A stretch of DNA of 64,000 nt from Kitasatospora sp. NA04385 (GCF_013364235.1 NZ_CP054919.1:3034247-3098246), one strand, 5' to 3'. Positions 9,801 to 23,064 are shown, counted from the first letter of the stretch. Numbers and translations are program-made. Notes: generated by a model not told the origin, from the sequence alone.

Positions 9801-10470
9801 GGCCTTCGACTACCGGGGGCGGGTGCTGGAGAGCGGTTCGCCGCGCAACGACCTGCTGTTCGCCCCGGACCGGGAGAAGACCGCGGAGCGGGTGCGCGAG
9901 CGGCTCGGCCTGCCCGAGGGCAAGAAGGTCGTGCTGTACGCGCCGACCTTCCGGGAGGACCGCCGACTGCCCGACGGCGGCTACCAGTTCAACCTGCAGC
10001 TCGACCTGGAGGCGGCCCGCGCCGCCCTGGGCGACGACCAGGTGCTGCTGGTGCGCAGCCACGAGGTGGTGCGCGGGCAGATCGCCGAGGCCGGCAACGG
10101 CTACGTGTGGGACGTCAGCACCTACCCCGACGCGGCCGAGCTGCTGCTGATCGCCGACGTGCTGGTGACCGACTACTCGGCGGCATTGTTCGATTTCATG
10201 AACACGGGTCGGCCGGTGGTTTTCTTCACCTACGACCTGGAGCACTACCGGGACAACCTCCGCGGTTTCAGCTTCGACTTCGAGGCCCAGGCGCCCGGCC
10301 CGCTGCTGCGCACCTCGGCCGCGGTGGTCGGCGCGCTCGCCGACCTCCCCCGGGTGACCGCCGAGTACGCGGACAAGTACGCGGCGTTCCGGGAGGCGTA
10401 CGGTGACCTGGACGACGGCCAGGCCGCGGTGCGGGTGGTGGACGCGCTCCTGGACGGGAACGCCGGGTAA
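6889..10470 (+). CDS. bifunctional GT2 glycosyltransferase / CDP-glycerol glycerophosphotransferase (TagF-like)
   Basis: This is a large two-domain wall-polymer enzyme of 1193 residues. The N-terminal GT-A domain carries SVVVPIYN (6-13), DDGS (39-42) and the metal-binding D92-S-D-D95. A beta-rich linker follows. The C-terminal third is a glycerophosphotransferase domain: QTWQGVPLKRIG, YAPTFRED, VRSHEV and VTDYSAALFDF, as in TagF. The usual WHGTPLK histidine is Gln here (WQG), unlike the paralogue at 10619, so the second activity may be altered. It would extend or decorate poly(glycerol phosphate)-type polymers using CDP-glycerol and a nucleotide sugar. AGGAAAGG lies about 15 nt before the ATG, farther than usual. 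Confidence 0.85.
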   Translation: MAPRLSVVVPIYNVERYLEECLDSIAAQTFTDFECVMVDDGSKDSSAEIARAYAAKDSRFRLVQQVNKGLGAARNTGYRNISQDSEFLAFVDSDDTMPPSAYELMIGTLDETGSDFCTGNVQRFRAVGHYQSGGHRKPFAATRLSTHITEIPALITDRTAWNKVYRRSFFDEAGVLYPEGILYEDAPVSVPHHFLARRVDVLAEPIYHWREREVGEMSITQMKTNPKGVIDRVKSMELVRDWLSAQSDPKFRKYLHTYDENNLVEEIPMFFGSVLEGDPEYNAAYLESVGRLLRAIGPEQVRKLRAPLRLKYHLTLQGRLEELIEQLRFEQDSNGAAPARGLLRPYADYPFLRGGRRSVPADVLRLKNALVMRSRLYDAAWEDGKLKLTGHAFPEHLGAANKHDMVKALVLREAKGRGVVAVQTKAQFSPEATSSSPHDLYSCDWAGFSASIDPQRLKSRGAWKEGSWRVLVAGAGKGGVYKGRVSVGWHDRNEYPPVHWVEDDVRIVPWSRDGHLLLRVERVRARAVAASAQDGVLELNGLVRSGPDLAGAELRLRHVESDRDLFAELELGTPAGRDLPFTARVRLAGLTAVREAWDALDPTAEERTRDRWDLELKLADGSALPLVLDDRTAPVELHLPLGAGERALYAKPSPSGYLQLCDQVLQPVIEEVAPATDGEGFVLSGSFPLPGAHRYELVIRHFKRQEEHAYPVEIADGRFRAALPAVPTASFAGLVPLHKGTWTVLFRPVGAPVDSLWPAAVLAARTFDALPLEIEARGKRVALERRGFDTLSLESHDPLVPEERSGYRQRVLRRAYTEQQFGPLTDTVLYHTVREDWWAADGGLYGDSPRAVHEELVRRGLPLRHLWTSVDLQAELPQTAECVRHRSPEWFRALSTAKYIVTSTHLPTYFRRRPGQVVLQTWQGVPLKRIGTDFEKVWFTDSGYLEHLKEEVPQWSLLTAGNRWSAPVLRRAFDYRGRVLESGSPRNDLLFAPDREKTAERVRERLGLPEGKKVVLYAPTFREDRRLPDGGYQFNLQLDLEAARAALGDDQVLLVRSHEVVRGQIAEAGNGYVWDVSTYPDAAELLLIADVLVTDYSAALFDFMNTGRPVVFFTYDLEHYRDNLRGFSFDFEAQAPGPLLRTSAAVVGALADLPRVTAEYADKYAAFREAYGDLDDGQAAVRVVDALLDGNAG

Positions 10471-10521
10471 CCGGCGCCGTCAACCGGGCGACCGCGCGTC
10501 ACCGCCGGTCAACCGTCTGCC

Positions 10522-10585
10522 AATTCCCTCCCTGTTTCCTGGAAATTCCCGGAAAGCTGAGAATTTCCCCAGGAAGGAGGGAATT
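10522..10585. repeat. long inverted repeat / hairpin between the two TagF-like genes
   Basis: Left arm 10522-10548 pairs with 10561-10585 around a 12-nt loop, giving about 23 paired bases with few mismatches in unusually AT-rich sequence for this genome. It follows the end of the upstream gene by 52 nt and directly precedes the predicted promoter of the next. It is probably a terminator or insulator. An AGGAGGG in the right arm would be sequestered in RNA. Confidence 0.75.
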
Positions 10586-10612
10586 GACTTTCCCTGTTCG
10601 CCTGGCTGTCAT
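10584..10612 (+). promoter_or_regulatory. sigma-70-type promoter, probably giving a leaderless mRNA
   Basis: TTGACT (10584-10589), a 17-nt spacer and TGTCAT (10607-10612) place the start of transcription at about 10619, which is exactly the GTG of the next gene. A stop codon lies immediately upstream in frame, so no earlier start is possible. Confidence 0.5.
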
Positions 10613-10618
10613 GGGTGA

Positions 10619-13042
10619 GTGGCTCGACTCTCCCTTTTCGCCGGCCGGCAGGACCGTGCCGCCCGCCCCTCCGCCGACCCCGCCGCCCGGGTCGGGGTGC
10701 GGCGGGCGGTCTGGGACGGCGACATCCTGTCGCTGCTCGGCGACGGGCGGCTGGAGGGCCGTCCGGGCGACCGCCCGGGCGAGACCGCGGTCGAGCTGGA
10801 GCTGACCCCGCCGTCCGGACAGCGGCCGGTGCGGCTGCGGACGTACCCGCGCTACCTGCCCGAGGCCACCGACGACAGCGCGCAGGCCGCCCTGGGGCTG
10901 GACTGGACCGGCTTCACCGCGCTGGTCGACCCCCGGGAGCTGCGCCAGCGCGGCCAGTGGCACCCCGGCACCTGGCAGGTCACCGCGCTGGTGGCGGCCG
11001 GCCCGGTGCGGGCGCACACCCCGCTGGCCGCGCACTGGTGCGGCAGCGGCGAGTACCCGCCCGCCCGCTGGGTCGACGAGGACGTGCTGCTGGTGCCCCG
11101 GTTCGGCTCCGGCACCCTCGGGCTGACCGTGCTCCCCGGCCGGGCCCGGGTCACCGGCCTGGACTGCGCGGGAGACGGCTTCCTGGTCTCCGGCCGGGCC
11201 CCGGCCGGCTCCGCCGGCGGCTCCCTGGTCCTGCGCCACCGGGAGACCGACACCGCCGTCGCCTGCGACACCGACTGGGACGGCACCGCGTTCACCGCCC
11301 GGGTCACCGCCGCGCACTGCGACCTGTCCGGGCACTGGGAGCCCGCCCTGCTGCACCCCGAGGGCCGGACGATCGACCTGCGCACCGACTGCCCGCCGAC
11401 CGGCCGCCGCCAGCTCCCGCTGGCCGACCGGCAGGTGCTGTACGCCAAGCAGCTGTCCGACCTGCGCCTGCAGTTCTGCGTCCAGGACCCGGAGCCGCTG
11501 GTCGACGCGCTCACCGCCGTCCCCGAGGGCTGGGAGCTGACCGGCGAGCTGCCGCACCACGAGGGCGCCCGCACCGAGCTGGTGCTGCGCCACAGCGGCG
11601 ACGGCCGGGAGCGCCGCCGCCCCGTCGAGCTGACCGCCGACGGCCGGTTCCGCACCGTGCTGGCCCTGGAGCCGCCGGCCTCCGACGGCCGGCCCCGGCC
11701 GCTGGCCAAGGGCGTCTGGGAGCTGTCGCTGCGCCGCCCGGGCGCCCCCGACCACGAGGGCCTGTCGCTGCGGCTGCACCCCGGCGTGCTGGACGGGCTG
11801 CCGCTGCGCGCCCCGCGCGGCCCCAAGTCCTTCCTGCTGGAACGCCGCTGGCACGACACCCTGATCCTGGACAGCACCCCGGTGCTGTCCGCCGCCGAGC
11901 GCAGCGCCCGCCGCCAGCTGCGGCTGCGCACCGTGGACTACCCGGCGGCCCGCCGCCGCCCGCTGCGCGACGCCGTGCTGTACGACGTCTTCGGCGGCCG
12001 CAGCTACTCCTGCAACCCGCGCGCCGTGCACGAGGAGCTGGTCGCCCGCGGCCTGCCGCTGGAGCACCTGTGGGTGGTCGAGGACGGCCAGGAGCAGCCC
12101 CCACCGGGCACCACCGCGCTGCGGATGTGGAGCCCCGAGTGGTACGAGGCGCTGGCCACCAGCCGCTACCTGGTCGGCAACACGCACTTCCCGGAGTTCC
12201 TGGAGCGCCGCGAGGGCCAGGTGGTCGCCCAGCTGTGGCACGGCACCCCGCTCAAGCGGATAGCGCGCCAGGTGCGCACCGAGTGGATGGCCGAGGACGG
12301 CTACCTGGACCGGCTGGAGCACGAGGTGCGGCAGTGGAACCTGCTGCTGTCGCCGAGTCCGTTCGCCACCCCGATCCTGGCGGACTCCTTCGACTACCGG
12401 GACGCGCCGCTGGAGGCGGGCTACCCGCGCAACGACCGGCTGGTGCGCGCCGACCCGGCCGAGCGGGCCGCCGTCCGGGCCCGGCTCGGCGTCCCGGAGG
12501 ACCGCACCGCCGTGCTGTACGCGCCGACCTGGCGCGACGACCAGCGCGCGGGCGACCGCTACCGGCTCGACCTGCGCCTGGACGTCGAGGCGGCCCGGGC
12601 CGCCCTCGGCGGGGACCACGTGCTGCTGCTGCGCCCGCACGTGCACGTCGGCGGGCGGATGCCGGACGACGACTTCGTCCGGGACGTCTCGGACCACCCG
12701 GACGTCGCCGACCTGATGCTGGCCGCCGACGTGCTGGTCACCGACTACTCCTCGCTGATGTTCGACTTCGCGGTGACCGGCCGCCCGATGCTGTTCTTCA
12801 CCTACGACCTGGAGCACTACCGCAGCCGGCTGCGCGGTTTCACCTTCGACTTCGAGGCGCACGCCCCGGGCCCGCTGCTGGCCGACTCGGCGTCGGTGGT
12901 GGCGGCCCTGCGCGACCTGGACCCGGAGCCGTACCGGGAGCGCTACCGGGCGTTCCGGGAGCGGTTCTGCGGGCTGGAGGACGGCCGGGCCGCGGCCCGG
13001 GTGGTCGACCGGATGCTGGAGCTGGCCGGCCGGGCCGGCTGA
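10619..13042 (+). CDS. CDP-glycerol glycerophosphotransferase (TagF-like), paralogue without GT2 domain
   Basis: The 807-residue product matches the linker and C-terminal part of the preceding protein but lacks the GT-A domain. Its glycerophosphotransferase motifs are complete: QLWHGTPLKRIARQ, YAPTWRDDQ, LLLRPHVHVGG and VLVTDYSSLMFDF, followed by TYDLEHYRS. It should polymerise or attach glycerol phosphate units on a membrane-anchored acceptor at the cytoplasmic face. The GTG at 10619 is the first in-frame start (TGA directly precedes it) and has no usable Shine-Dalgarno, consistent with leaderless translation from the promoter at 10584-10612. It probably arose by duplication of its neighbour. 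Confidence 0.85.
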   Translation: MARLSLFAGRQDRAARPSADPAARVGVRRAVWDGDILSLLGDGRLEGRPGDRPGETAVELELTPPSGQRPVRLRTYPRYLPEATDDSAQAALGLDWTGFTALVDPRELRQRGQWHPGTWQVTALVAAGPVRAHTPLAAHWCGSGEYPPARWVDEDVLLVPRFGSGTLGLTVLPGRARVTGLDCAGDGFLVSGRAPAGSAGGSLVLRHRETDTAVACDTDWDGTAFTARVTAAHCDLSGHWEPALLHPEGRTIDLRTDCPPTGRRQLPLADRQVLYAKQLSDLRLQFCVQDPEPLVDALTAVPEGWELTGELPHHEGARTELVLRHSGDGRERRRPVELTADGRFRTVLALEPPASDGRPRPLAKGVWELSLRRPGAPDHEGLSLRLHPGVLDGLPLRAPRGPKSFLLERRWHDTLILDSTPVLSAAERSARRQLRLRTVDYPAARRRPLRDAVLYDVFGGRSYSCNPRAVHEELVARGLPLEHLWVVEDGQEQPPPGTTALRMWSPEWYEALATSRYLVGNTHFPEFLERREGQVVAQLWHGTPLKRIARQVRTEWMAEDGYLDRLEHEVRQWNLLLSPSPFATPILADSFDYRDAPLEAGYPRNDRLVRADPAERAAVRARLGVPEDRTAVLYAPTWRDDQRAGDRYRLDLRLDVEAARAALGGDHVLLLRPHVHVGGRMPDDDFVRDVSDHPDVADLMLAADVLVTDYSSLMFDFAVTGRPMLFFTYDLEHYRSRLRGFTFDFEAHAPGPLLADSASVVAALRDLDPEPYRERYRAFRERFCGLEDGRAAARVVDRMLELAGRAG

Positions 13043-13098
13043 CGGCGTCCAGCGAACTCCCAGCGACACCCCGGCGGCACCCAGCTCCGACGGCGCCC

Positions 13099-13140
13099 GA
13101 GCCCCGGCGGCACCCGGCCTGCCGGGGGCTGCCGGGGCTC
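13099..13140. terminator. hairpin between convergent genes
   Basis: Arms 13099-13118 and 13121-13140 pair over 20 bases with two mismatches and a very short loop. It lies between the convergent TagF paralogue and the RNA ligase-like gene and can serve both. Confidence 0.65.
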
Positions 13141-13166
13141 AGGAACCGCCGGGCTCAGGAACCGCC
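13135..13166. repeat. 16-bp perfect tandem duplication spanning a stop codon
   Basis: Two identical 16-bp units (13135-13150, 13151-13166) cover the TGA stop (13157-13155) of the 2'-5' RNA ligase-like gene and repeat it once downstream. Confidence 0.9.
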
Positions 13167-13711
13167 GAAGGCGTAGCTGCGCCACGGGCGCCACACGGCG
13201 TCCGCGCCGAAGGTCGACAGCACGAACTCGGCGACCTCGAAGACCGCCCGGAAGCCCCTGGTCCGCTCGTACGCCACGTCCAGGGCGGGCTCGGACAGGC
13301 CGTGCGCGACGGTGACGTGCGGGTGGTACGGGAAGGCCAGCTCGCGGGCCAGCGGGCCGGAGCGGACTTCGGCCTCCAGCACCCGGCACTCCTGGGCGCC
13401 CTCCTCGACCCGGATGAACACCACCGGGGAGACCGGGCGGAAGGTGCCGCTGCCCTGGAGCAGCATCCGGAACGGCCGCTGGGCGGCGGCCACCGCCCGC
13501 AGGTGGCGCTCCACCGCGGGCAGGAACCCGGTGCGGGTCTCGGTCGGCGGCAGCAGGGTGACGTGGGTCGGTATCGACCTGGCCTGCGGGTCGCCGTGCC
13601 CGGCCCGGGCGTCCTGCACCCGGCTGCCGTACGGTTCGGGGACGTGTATGGACACGCCGATGGTGACGGCCTCGTCGAGACCGTCACCACCGGTGGCGGC
13701 AGCCGTCGGCA

Positions 13712-13712
<1 letters not shown>
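13155..13712 (-). CDS. 2'-5' RNA ligase family protein (2H phosphoesterase)
   Basis: The 185-residue product carries the two H-x-T motifs of the 2H phosphoesterase superfamily: PTHVTLLPP and YHPHVTVAHGL. These proteins act on 2',3'-cyclic phosphate or 2'-5' linked RNA ends; the cellular substrate here is unknown. Its ATG overlaps the trpS stop (TGATG), so it is translationally coupled to trpS. The C-terminus is followed by a duplicated stop region. A later in-frame GTG (VTIGVSIHVPEP) is a possible alternative start. Confidence 0.8.
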
Positions 13713-17355
<3,643 letters not shown>

Positions 17356-17769
17356 CTACCGCATGGGGTGCCCGATGAGCCGTCCGATGTTCTCCAGCAC
17401 CGGCACCCGCAGCCACGGGTCGGGCTGGGCGACCAGCGTGAGCAGGACGATCACGCCGCCGAGCACGAACATCAGGGTGACGTCGGTGAACCGGCTGCGG
17501 ACGGCGAGCATGCCGACGTCGGGCAGGCCGAGCCGGAGCAGCGCGCCGAGCAGCGGCGCCGCGCCGAGGGCCAGCAGGCCGAGCCGGAAGTGGCCCTGCC
17601 AGGTGATCAGCAGGCCGGTCAGGGCGAGGGCCAGGACCAGCGTGATCGGCCACTGGCGCAGCGGGAGGGCGTGGCCGCGGCCGAGCGCGGCCCCGGCACC
17701 CTCGGGCGGCAGGGTGCCCTGGGTGGTGACGGGGGGACGGCGGCGGCCGCGCCGCTTGACGCCGGGCAC
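17356..17769 (-). CDS. DUF3017 membrane protein
   Basis: The 137-residue product has a basic N-terminus (VKRRGRRRPP), a linker, and three to four hydrophobic helices (QWPITLVLALALTGLLI, LGLLALGAAPLLGALLRL, VTLMFVLGGVIVLLTLVAQ). Length and pattern fit DUF3017, which in Streptomyces commonly follows folD. The GTG start lies 5 nt after the folD stop, so the two are probably translationally coupled. Function unknown. Confidence 0.75.
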   Translation of the reverse strand: MPGVKRRGRRRPPVTTQGTLPPEGAGAALGRGHALPLRQWPITLVLALALTGLLITWQGHFRLGLLALGAAPLLGALLRLGLPDVGMLAVRSRFTDVTLMFVLGGVIVLLTLVAQPDPWLRVPVLENIGRLIGHPMR

Positions 17770-17774
17770 CGGTG

Positions 17775-18629
17775 TCAGGCGCCGGCGCGGCGCTCGGCCG
17801 CCTCGACGATGTTGTTGAGGAGCATCGCGCGGGTCATCGGGCCGACGCCGCCGGGGTTGGGGGAGATCCAGCCGGCCACCTCGGCGACGCCGGGGTGCAC
17901 GTCGCCGACGATCTTGCCCTCGCTGCGGGAGACGCCGACGTCCAGGACCGCCGCGCCGGGCTTGACGTCCTCGGGCTTGACCAGGTGCGGGACGCCCGCG
18001 GCGGCGACGATGACGTCGGCGTTCCGCAGGTGCGCGGCGAGGTCGCGGGTGCCGGTGTGGCAGAGCGTCACGGTGGCGTTCTCGCTGCGGCGGGTGAGCA
18101 GCAGGCCGATGGAGCGGCCGACGGTGATGCCGCGGCCGACCACGACCACCTCGGCGCCGTCGACGGCGACGCCGTGGCGGCGGAGCAGTTCGACGATGCC
18201 GAGCGGGGTGCAGGGCAGCGGGCCGTCGATGCCGAGGACGAGGCGGCCGAGCGAGGTCGGGTGGAGGCCGTCGGCGTCCTTGTCCGGGTCCATGAGTTCG
18301 AGCACGCGGTTCTGGTCCAGGCCCTTGGGGAGCGGGAGTTGGACGATGTAGCCGGTGCAGGACGGGTCGGCGTTGAGCTCGCGGACGACGTTCTCGACGT
18401 CCTCCTGGGTGGCGGTGGCGGGCAGTTCGCGCTGGATGGAGGCGATGCCGATCTCCGCGCAGTCCCGGTGCTTGCCGTTGACGTACCACCGGCTGCCCGG
18501 GTCGTCGCCGACCAGGACGGTGCCGAGGCCGGGGACGATGCCCCGCTCCTTGAGGGCCGCCACGCGGACGGCGAGTTCGGACTTGATCGCGGCCGCGGTG
18601 GCCTTGCCATCGAGAATCTGGGCAGTCAT
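17775..18629 (-). CDS. folD: bifunctional methylenetetrahydrofolate dehydrogenase / cyclohydrolase
   Basis: This one-carbon enzyme converts 5,10-methylene-THF to 10-formyl-THF in the cytoplasm. The product is 284 residues, the usual FolD size. Motifs seen: [14 protein letters not shown] (catalytic Tyr/Lys region), [38 protein letters not shown] (NADP-binding) and [13 protein letters not shown]. It links functionally to the purine genes purN and purH nearby. ATG at 18629; an in-frame ATG 9 nt upstream is possible but closer to the GGGAG ribosome binding site than ideal. Confidence 0.95.
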   Translation of the reverse strand: MTAQILDGKATAAAIKSELAVRVAALKERGIVPGLGTVLVGDDPGSRWYVNGKHRDCAEIGIASIQRELPATATQEDVENVVRELNADPSCTGYIVQLPLPKGLDQNRVLELMDPDKDADGLHPTSLGRLVLGIDGPLPCTPLGIVELLRRHGVAVDGAEVVVVGRGITVGRSIGLLLTRRSENATVTLCHTGTRDLAAHLRNADVIVAAAGVPHLVKPEDVKPGAAVLDVGVSRSEGKIVGDVHPGVAEVAGWISPNPGGVGPMTRAMLLNNIVEAAERRAGA

Positions 18630-18942
18630 GACCCCCATTCTCCCGGATCGGGTGCGCGGGCCGCGCCGCCGGACCGCCTGCCGGACCGGTGCGCCGCGCG
18701 GGCCACCCCGGGTGGGCGCGGGGCGACGGAGCGTACCGGTCGCGTCGCGGTTGTGCCACGGTCCGGTCCGGGTTGCGGGAGCCGCTGGACAGCGCGGTGC
18801 GGTACGCACGACGATGGCCGGACGATCCCTGCCGCACCGGCCCTGGTGACGGGCCGTAGCCGGCAGGAGGGGACGACAGCCGGGGGATGGACGACAGTGG
18901 GCGAACCGCACCGACCGGGGCCGCGCGGCGCGCGCCGCCCGG
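18630..18942. other. divergent intergenic region folD / DUF2752
   Basis: About 313 bp between divergent genes. No convincing promoter hexamer pair or strong palindrome was found. Only low-grade reading frames cross it. Confidence 0.4.
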
Positions 18943-19479
18943 GTGCCGCCGCCGCGTCGCGCGCCCCGAACGGCCGTGAGCGCCCCGGGGCCCGCTCCGG
19001 CCCCGCCGGACGCCGCTCCCCGCTCCCCGCTCCCCGTTCCCCGCTCCTCCCGTTCCTCCGCTCCTCCGGTCCGCCGCACGGCGTCCCGTTGGCGGCGCTC
19101 GGCCGGCACCGTGCCGGGCGGGGCGCTGCGGGTGCTGCTGCGGGCGGCGGCGGTCGCCGGCGCGGCGGTCGCGGTGGCCGCGGTGCACGACGCGCACGAC
19201 CCGGGGGTGCTGTGTCCGCTGCGCCTGCTGACCGGGGTGCCGTGTCCGCTGTGCGGCAGCACGACGGTGTTCGTCGAGGCGGGCCACGGCCGGTGGGCGG
19301 CAGCGCTGCTCGCGAACCCGGTCACGGCGCTGACCGCGGTGGCGCTGGTGTGCGGCCCGTTCGGCCCGGGCCGGCGGTGGCGGCAACTGTCGTACGCGGG
19401 CCGCAACCTGCTGGTGGGCGCGGCCCTGGCGGCGGCCTGGGTCTGGGAGTTGGCCCGGCTCGTCCTGCTGCGGTCCTGA
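18943..19479 (+). CDS. DUF2752 membrane protein
   Basis: The product is 178 residues with the given GTG start. The DUF2752 core is clear: [20 protein letters not shown] (Cys-rich CPxCGxT motif) followed by a helix and [15 protein letters not shown] helix precedes it (about 65-83) and another closes the protein. The first 55 residues are Pro/Ser/Arg low-complexity encoded by GCTCCCC-type repeats, so the true start may be later, near 19111. Function unknown; in actinomycetes it is often near RDD-family genes, as here. Confidence 0.7.
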   Translation: MPPPRRAPRTAVSAPGPAPAPPDAAPRSPLPVPRSSRSSAPPVRRTASRWRRSAGTVPGGALRVLLRAAAVAGAAVAVAAVHDAHDPGVLCPLRLLTGVPCPLCGSTTVFVEAGHGRWAAALLANPVTALTAVALVCGPFGPGRRWRQLSYAGRNLLVGAALAAAWVWELARLVLLRS

Positions 19480-19616
19480 ACGGGCGGCACGTCCGTGGCC
19501 GTTGACCGGTGCCCCGTCGGCGTGGTCCGCTACTCTGCCCCGCGGTCGGTGCCCCCGTCAGCCCGTCCCTCGTCCTTTCCCGTCCCGTCCCCGTCCCTTC
19601 CTGCCCGGAGGCACCG

Positions 19617-20357
19617 ATGAGTTACCCGCCCGACCCGAACAACCCGTACGGCCAGCAGCCCCCGCAGCCCGGCTACGGCTACCCGCAGCAGGCCCCGCCG
19701 CAGCAGCCGGGTTACGGCTACCCGCAGGGGCAGCAGCAGCAGCAGCCCTACGGCTACCCGCAGCAGGTGCCGCCGCAGGCCGGTTACGGCTACCCGCAGC
19801 CGGCCGGCACGATCCAGGCCAACAACGGCTACATCAACATCGCGCACGTCGGCACGGTGCGGATCGCCACCATGGGCCAGCGCTTCCTGGCCCGGCTGCT
19901 GGACGGCATCGTCACCTCGGTCATCATCGGCATCGCCATGGCGGCCGGTCTGGCCGGCGCGGTCGGCCTGGCCAAGTCCAAGGACTGCAACCAGTACGAC
20001 TACGGCAGCACGGGCTACGAGTCGTGCGTGCGGGACACCGGCACCAGCGTGGTCGTGACGCTGCTCACCATGTTCGCCGTGATCGCCGTGTTCAGCCTGC
20101 TCTACGAGTGGCTGATGGTGGGCCTGGCGGGCGCCACCATCGGCAAGATGGCCCTGGGCCTGCGGGTGGTGCGGGAGAACGACGGCCAGCACCCGGGCGT
20201 GGGCGGCGGTTTCATCCGCTACATCCTGCCGCTGCTGGGCGGTCTGGTGTGCGGCATCGGCACGCTGCTGGTCTTCATCTCGCCGTTCTTCGACAACTCC
20301 GGCAAGCTGCAGGGCTGGCACGACCGCGCGGCGGGCACCGTCGTCATCAAGCGCTAG
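19617..20357 (+). CDS. RDD family membrane protein with Pro/Gln/Tyr-rich N-terminus
   Basis: The 246-residue product starts with MSYPPDPNNPYGQQ and several GYGYPQ/PYGYPQ repeats (about residues 1-62), a disordered cytoplasmic tail. The RDD domain follows: MGQRFLARLLDGIVTSVII with the Arg and Asp residues, a loop containing two Cys, then LMVGLAGATIGKMALGLRVV and GWHDRAAGTVVI. Some RDD proteins are transporters or Na+/H+ antiporters; the role is unknown here. ATG start with GGAGG 6 nt upstream. Confidence 0.85.
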   Translation: MSYPPDPNNPYGQQPPQPGYGYPQQAPPQQPGYGYPQGQQQQQPYGYPQQVPPQAGYGYPQPAGTIQANNGYINIAHVGTVRIATMGQRFLARLLDGIVTSVIIGIAMAAGLAGAVGLAKSKDCNQYDYGSTGYESCVRDTGTSVVVTLLTMFAVIAVFSLLYEWLMVGLAGATIGKMALGLRVVRENDGQHPGVGGGFIRYILPLLGGLVCGIGTLLVFISPFFDNSGKLQGWHDRAAGTVVIKR

Positions 20358-20375
20358 CCTGCGCCGCGGACGCCC

Positions 20376-20416
20376 GAGGGCCCCGCACCCCAGCTCGGCT
20401 GGGGTACGGGGCCCTC
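20376..20416. terminator. bidirectional terminator between RDD gene and purH
   Basis: An 18-nt stem (20376-20393 with 20399-20416), mismatched at one position, closes a 5-nt loop between convergent genes. Confidence 0.8.
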
Positions 20417-20434
20417 AGCGTCACCGACCCGGGG

Positions 20435-22038
20435 TCAGTGGAAGAAGTGCCGGGCCCCGGTGAGGTACATGGTCACGCCCGCCTTCTCGGCAGCCGCGAT
20501 CACCTCCTCGTCGCGGATCGAACCGCCCGGCTGCACCACGGCCTTGACGCCCGCGGCGAGCAGGATCTCCAGGCCGTCGGCGAACGGGAAGAACGCGTCC
20601 GAGGCGGCGTAGGAGCCGACCGCGCGCTCGCCGGCCCGCTCGACGGCGAGCTTGCAGGAGTCGACCCGGTTGACCTGGCCCATGCCGACGCCGACCGAGG
20701 CGCCGTCCTTGGCGAGCAGGATCGCGTTGGACTTGACGGCCCGGCAGGCCCGCCAGGCGAAGGACAGCTCGGCCAGCTCGTCGGCGGACAGCGCCTCGCC
20801 GGTGGCCAGCGTCCAGGTGGACGGGTCGTCGCCGGCCGCGTCGACCCGGTCGACCTGCTGGAGCAGCAGGCCGCCGGAGATCCGGCGGGACTCCAGCGCG
20901 TCGGCGGGGGCCTCGGGGGCGAGCAGCACCCGCAGGTTCTTCTTCTTGGCCAGCACCTCCAGGGCGCCGTCCTCGTAGCCGGGGGCGACGACGACCTCGG
21001 TGAAGATCGGGGCGATCTGCTCGGCCAGCTCGGCGGTGACCGGGCGGTTGACGGCGATCACGCCGCCGTACGCGGAGACCGGGTCGCAGGCGTGGGCCTT
21101 GCGGTGCGCCTCGGCGACGTCCGCGCCGGTGCCGATGCCGCACGGGTTGGCGTGCTTGATGATGGCGACGGCCGGGCCCGCGTGGTCGTACGCGGCGCGG
21201 CGGGCCGCGTCGGTGTCCACGTAGTTGTTGTAGGACATCTCCTTGCCCTGGAGCTGCTGCGCGCCCGCCAGGCCGCCGCCCGCGGTGGAGCCGCCGATGG
21301 ACGACGTGTCGGTGTAGAGCGCGGCCTGCTGGTGCGGGTTCTCGCCGTAGCGCAGGACGTTGCCGAGCTCCCAGGTGCTGCCCAGGAAGGACGGGAACGC
21401 GGCCTCGGACTCGGTGTAGCCCGACTCCTCGAACCAGGAGGCGACGGCGACGTCGTACGCGGCGGTGTGCGCGAACGCGGCGCCCGCGAGGCGCTTGCGG
21501 GTCAGCAGGTCGAAGCCGCCGCCCCGCACGGCGGTCAGCACGTCCGCGTAGCGGGCCGGGTCGACCACGACGGCCACCGAGGGGTGGTTCTTCGCGGCGG
21601 CGCGGACCATGGACGGGCCGCCGATGTCGATCTGCTCGACGCACTCGTCGGGGGTGGCGCCGGAGGCGACGGTGGCGGTGAACGGGTACAGGTTCACCAC
21701 GACCAGGTCGAACGGCTCGACGCCCAGCTCGGCGAGCTGCGCGCGGTGCGACTCCAGGCGCAGGTCGGCCAGCACGCCGGCGTGCACGCGCGGGTGCAGG
21801 GTCTTGACCCGGCCGTCCAGGCACTCGGGGAAGCCGGTCAGCTCGGAGACCTCGGTGACCGGGACGCCCGCGGCGGCGATCCGCCCGGCGGTGGAGCCGG
21901 TGGAGACGATGGCGACCCCGGCGGCGTGCAGCCCCTGGGCCAGCTCCTCCAGCCCGGTCTTGTCGTAGACGCTGATCAGCGCGCGCCGGATCGGGCGCAC
22001 GTTCTCGGAGACGGGGGTGTTGCCGGAGGAAGCGGCGC

Positions 22039-22042
<4 letters not shown>
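20435..22042 (-). CDS. purH: AICAR transformylase / IMP cyclohydrolase
   Basis: This bifunctional enzyme makes the last two steps of IMP synthesis in the cytoplasm. The product is 535 residues. The N-terminal MGS-like cyclohydrolase domain shows [33 protein letters not shown] and [11 protein letters not shown]. The transformylase domain has [37 protein letters not shown] and [14 protein letters not shown]-type sequence. The start at 22042 is set by an ATGA overlap with the purN stop; the frame extends 12 nt further. Uses the 10-formyl-THF that FolD produces. Confidence 0.96.
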
Positions 22043-22698
<656 letters not shown>

Positions 22699-23064
22699 GG
22701 CGCGATTCTCCGTACGTCGGGTTGTCGCCCGCTGGTACGTCCACCGTCGGTGGGGCCACTACGGGCGGCGGCAGGTCGGGAGCGACGGCGGCGGACCGCC
22801 GGGCGGCCGCGGCGCTGCGGGCCCCGGGAACCGTCGGGTGCTGCCGACCGTCACCACGATAACGGCTGGTGGGAGGCCGCCCGTAACCAGCGGGCAACGC
22901 TACGCGCGTAGTTGAGACGGGGATCTCGCGGTCGCGCCCCCGCCCCGGACACCGATCCGGCAGGGTGCCGTACGGCCGGGAACCGACTGGGGGATCATTG
23001 ACCCGGGCCGCCCACTCCCCCACCGACGGGGCGGGCCATCCGACGAGCAGAAACGGCCGAGACC
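22699..23064. promoter_or_regulatory. divergent intergenic region purN / 23065 gene
   Basis: About 366 bp containing promoters for the purNH operon and the Pro-rich membrane protein. I do not see a clear purine-repressor-like palindrome or a strong -35/-10 pair. No ORF is convincing. Confidence 0.4.

Noticed and set aside
6883-10245. 1120-codon minus frame antisense to the GT2/TagF gene
   Set aside because: Composition is Val/Gly/Gln/Arg-rich with no motifs, typical of a shadow frame.
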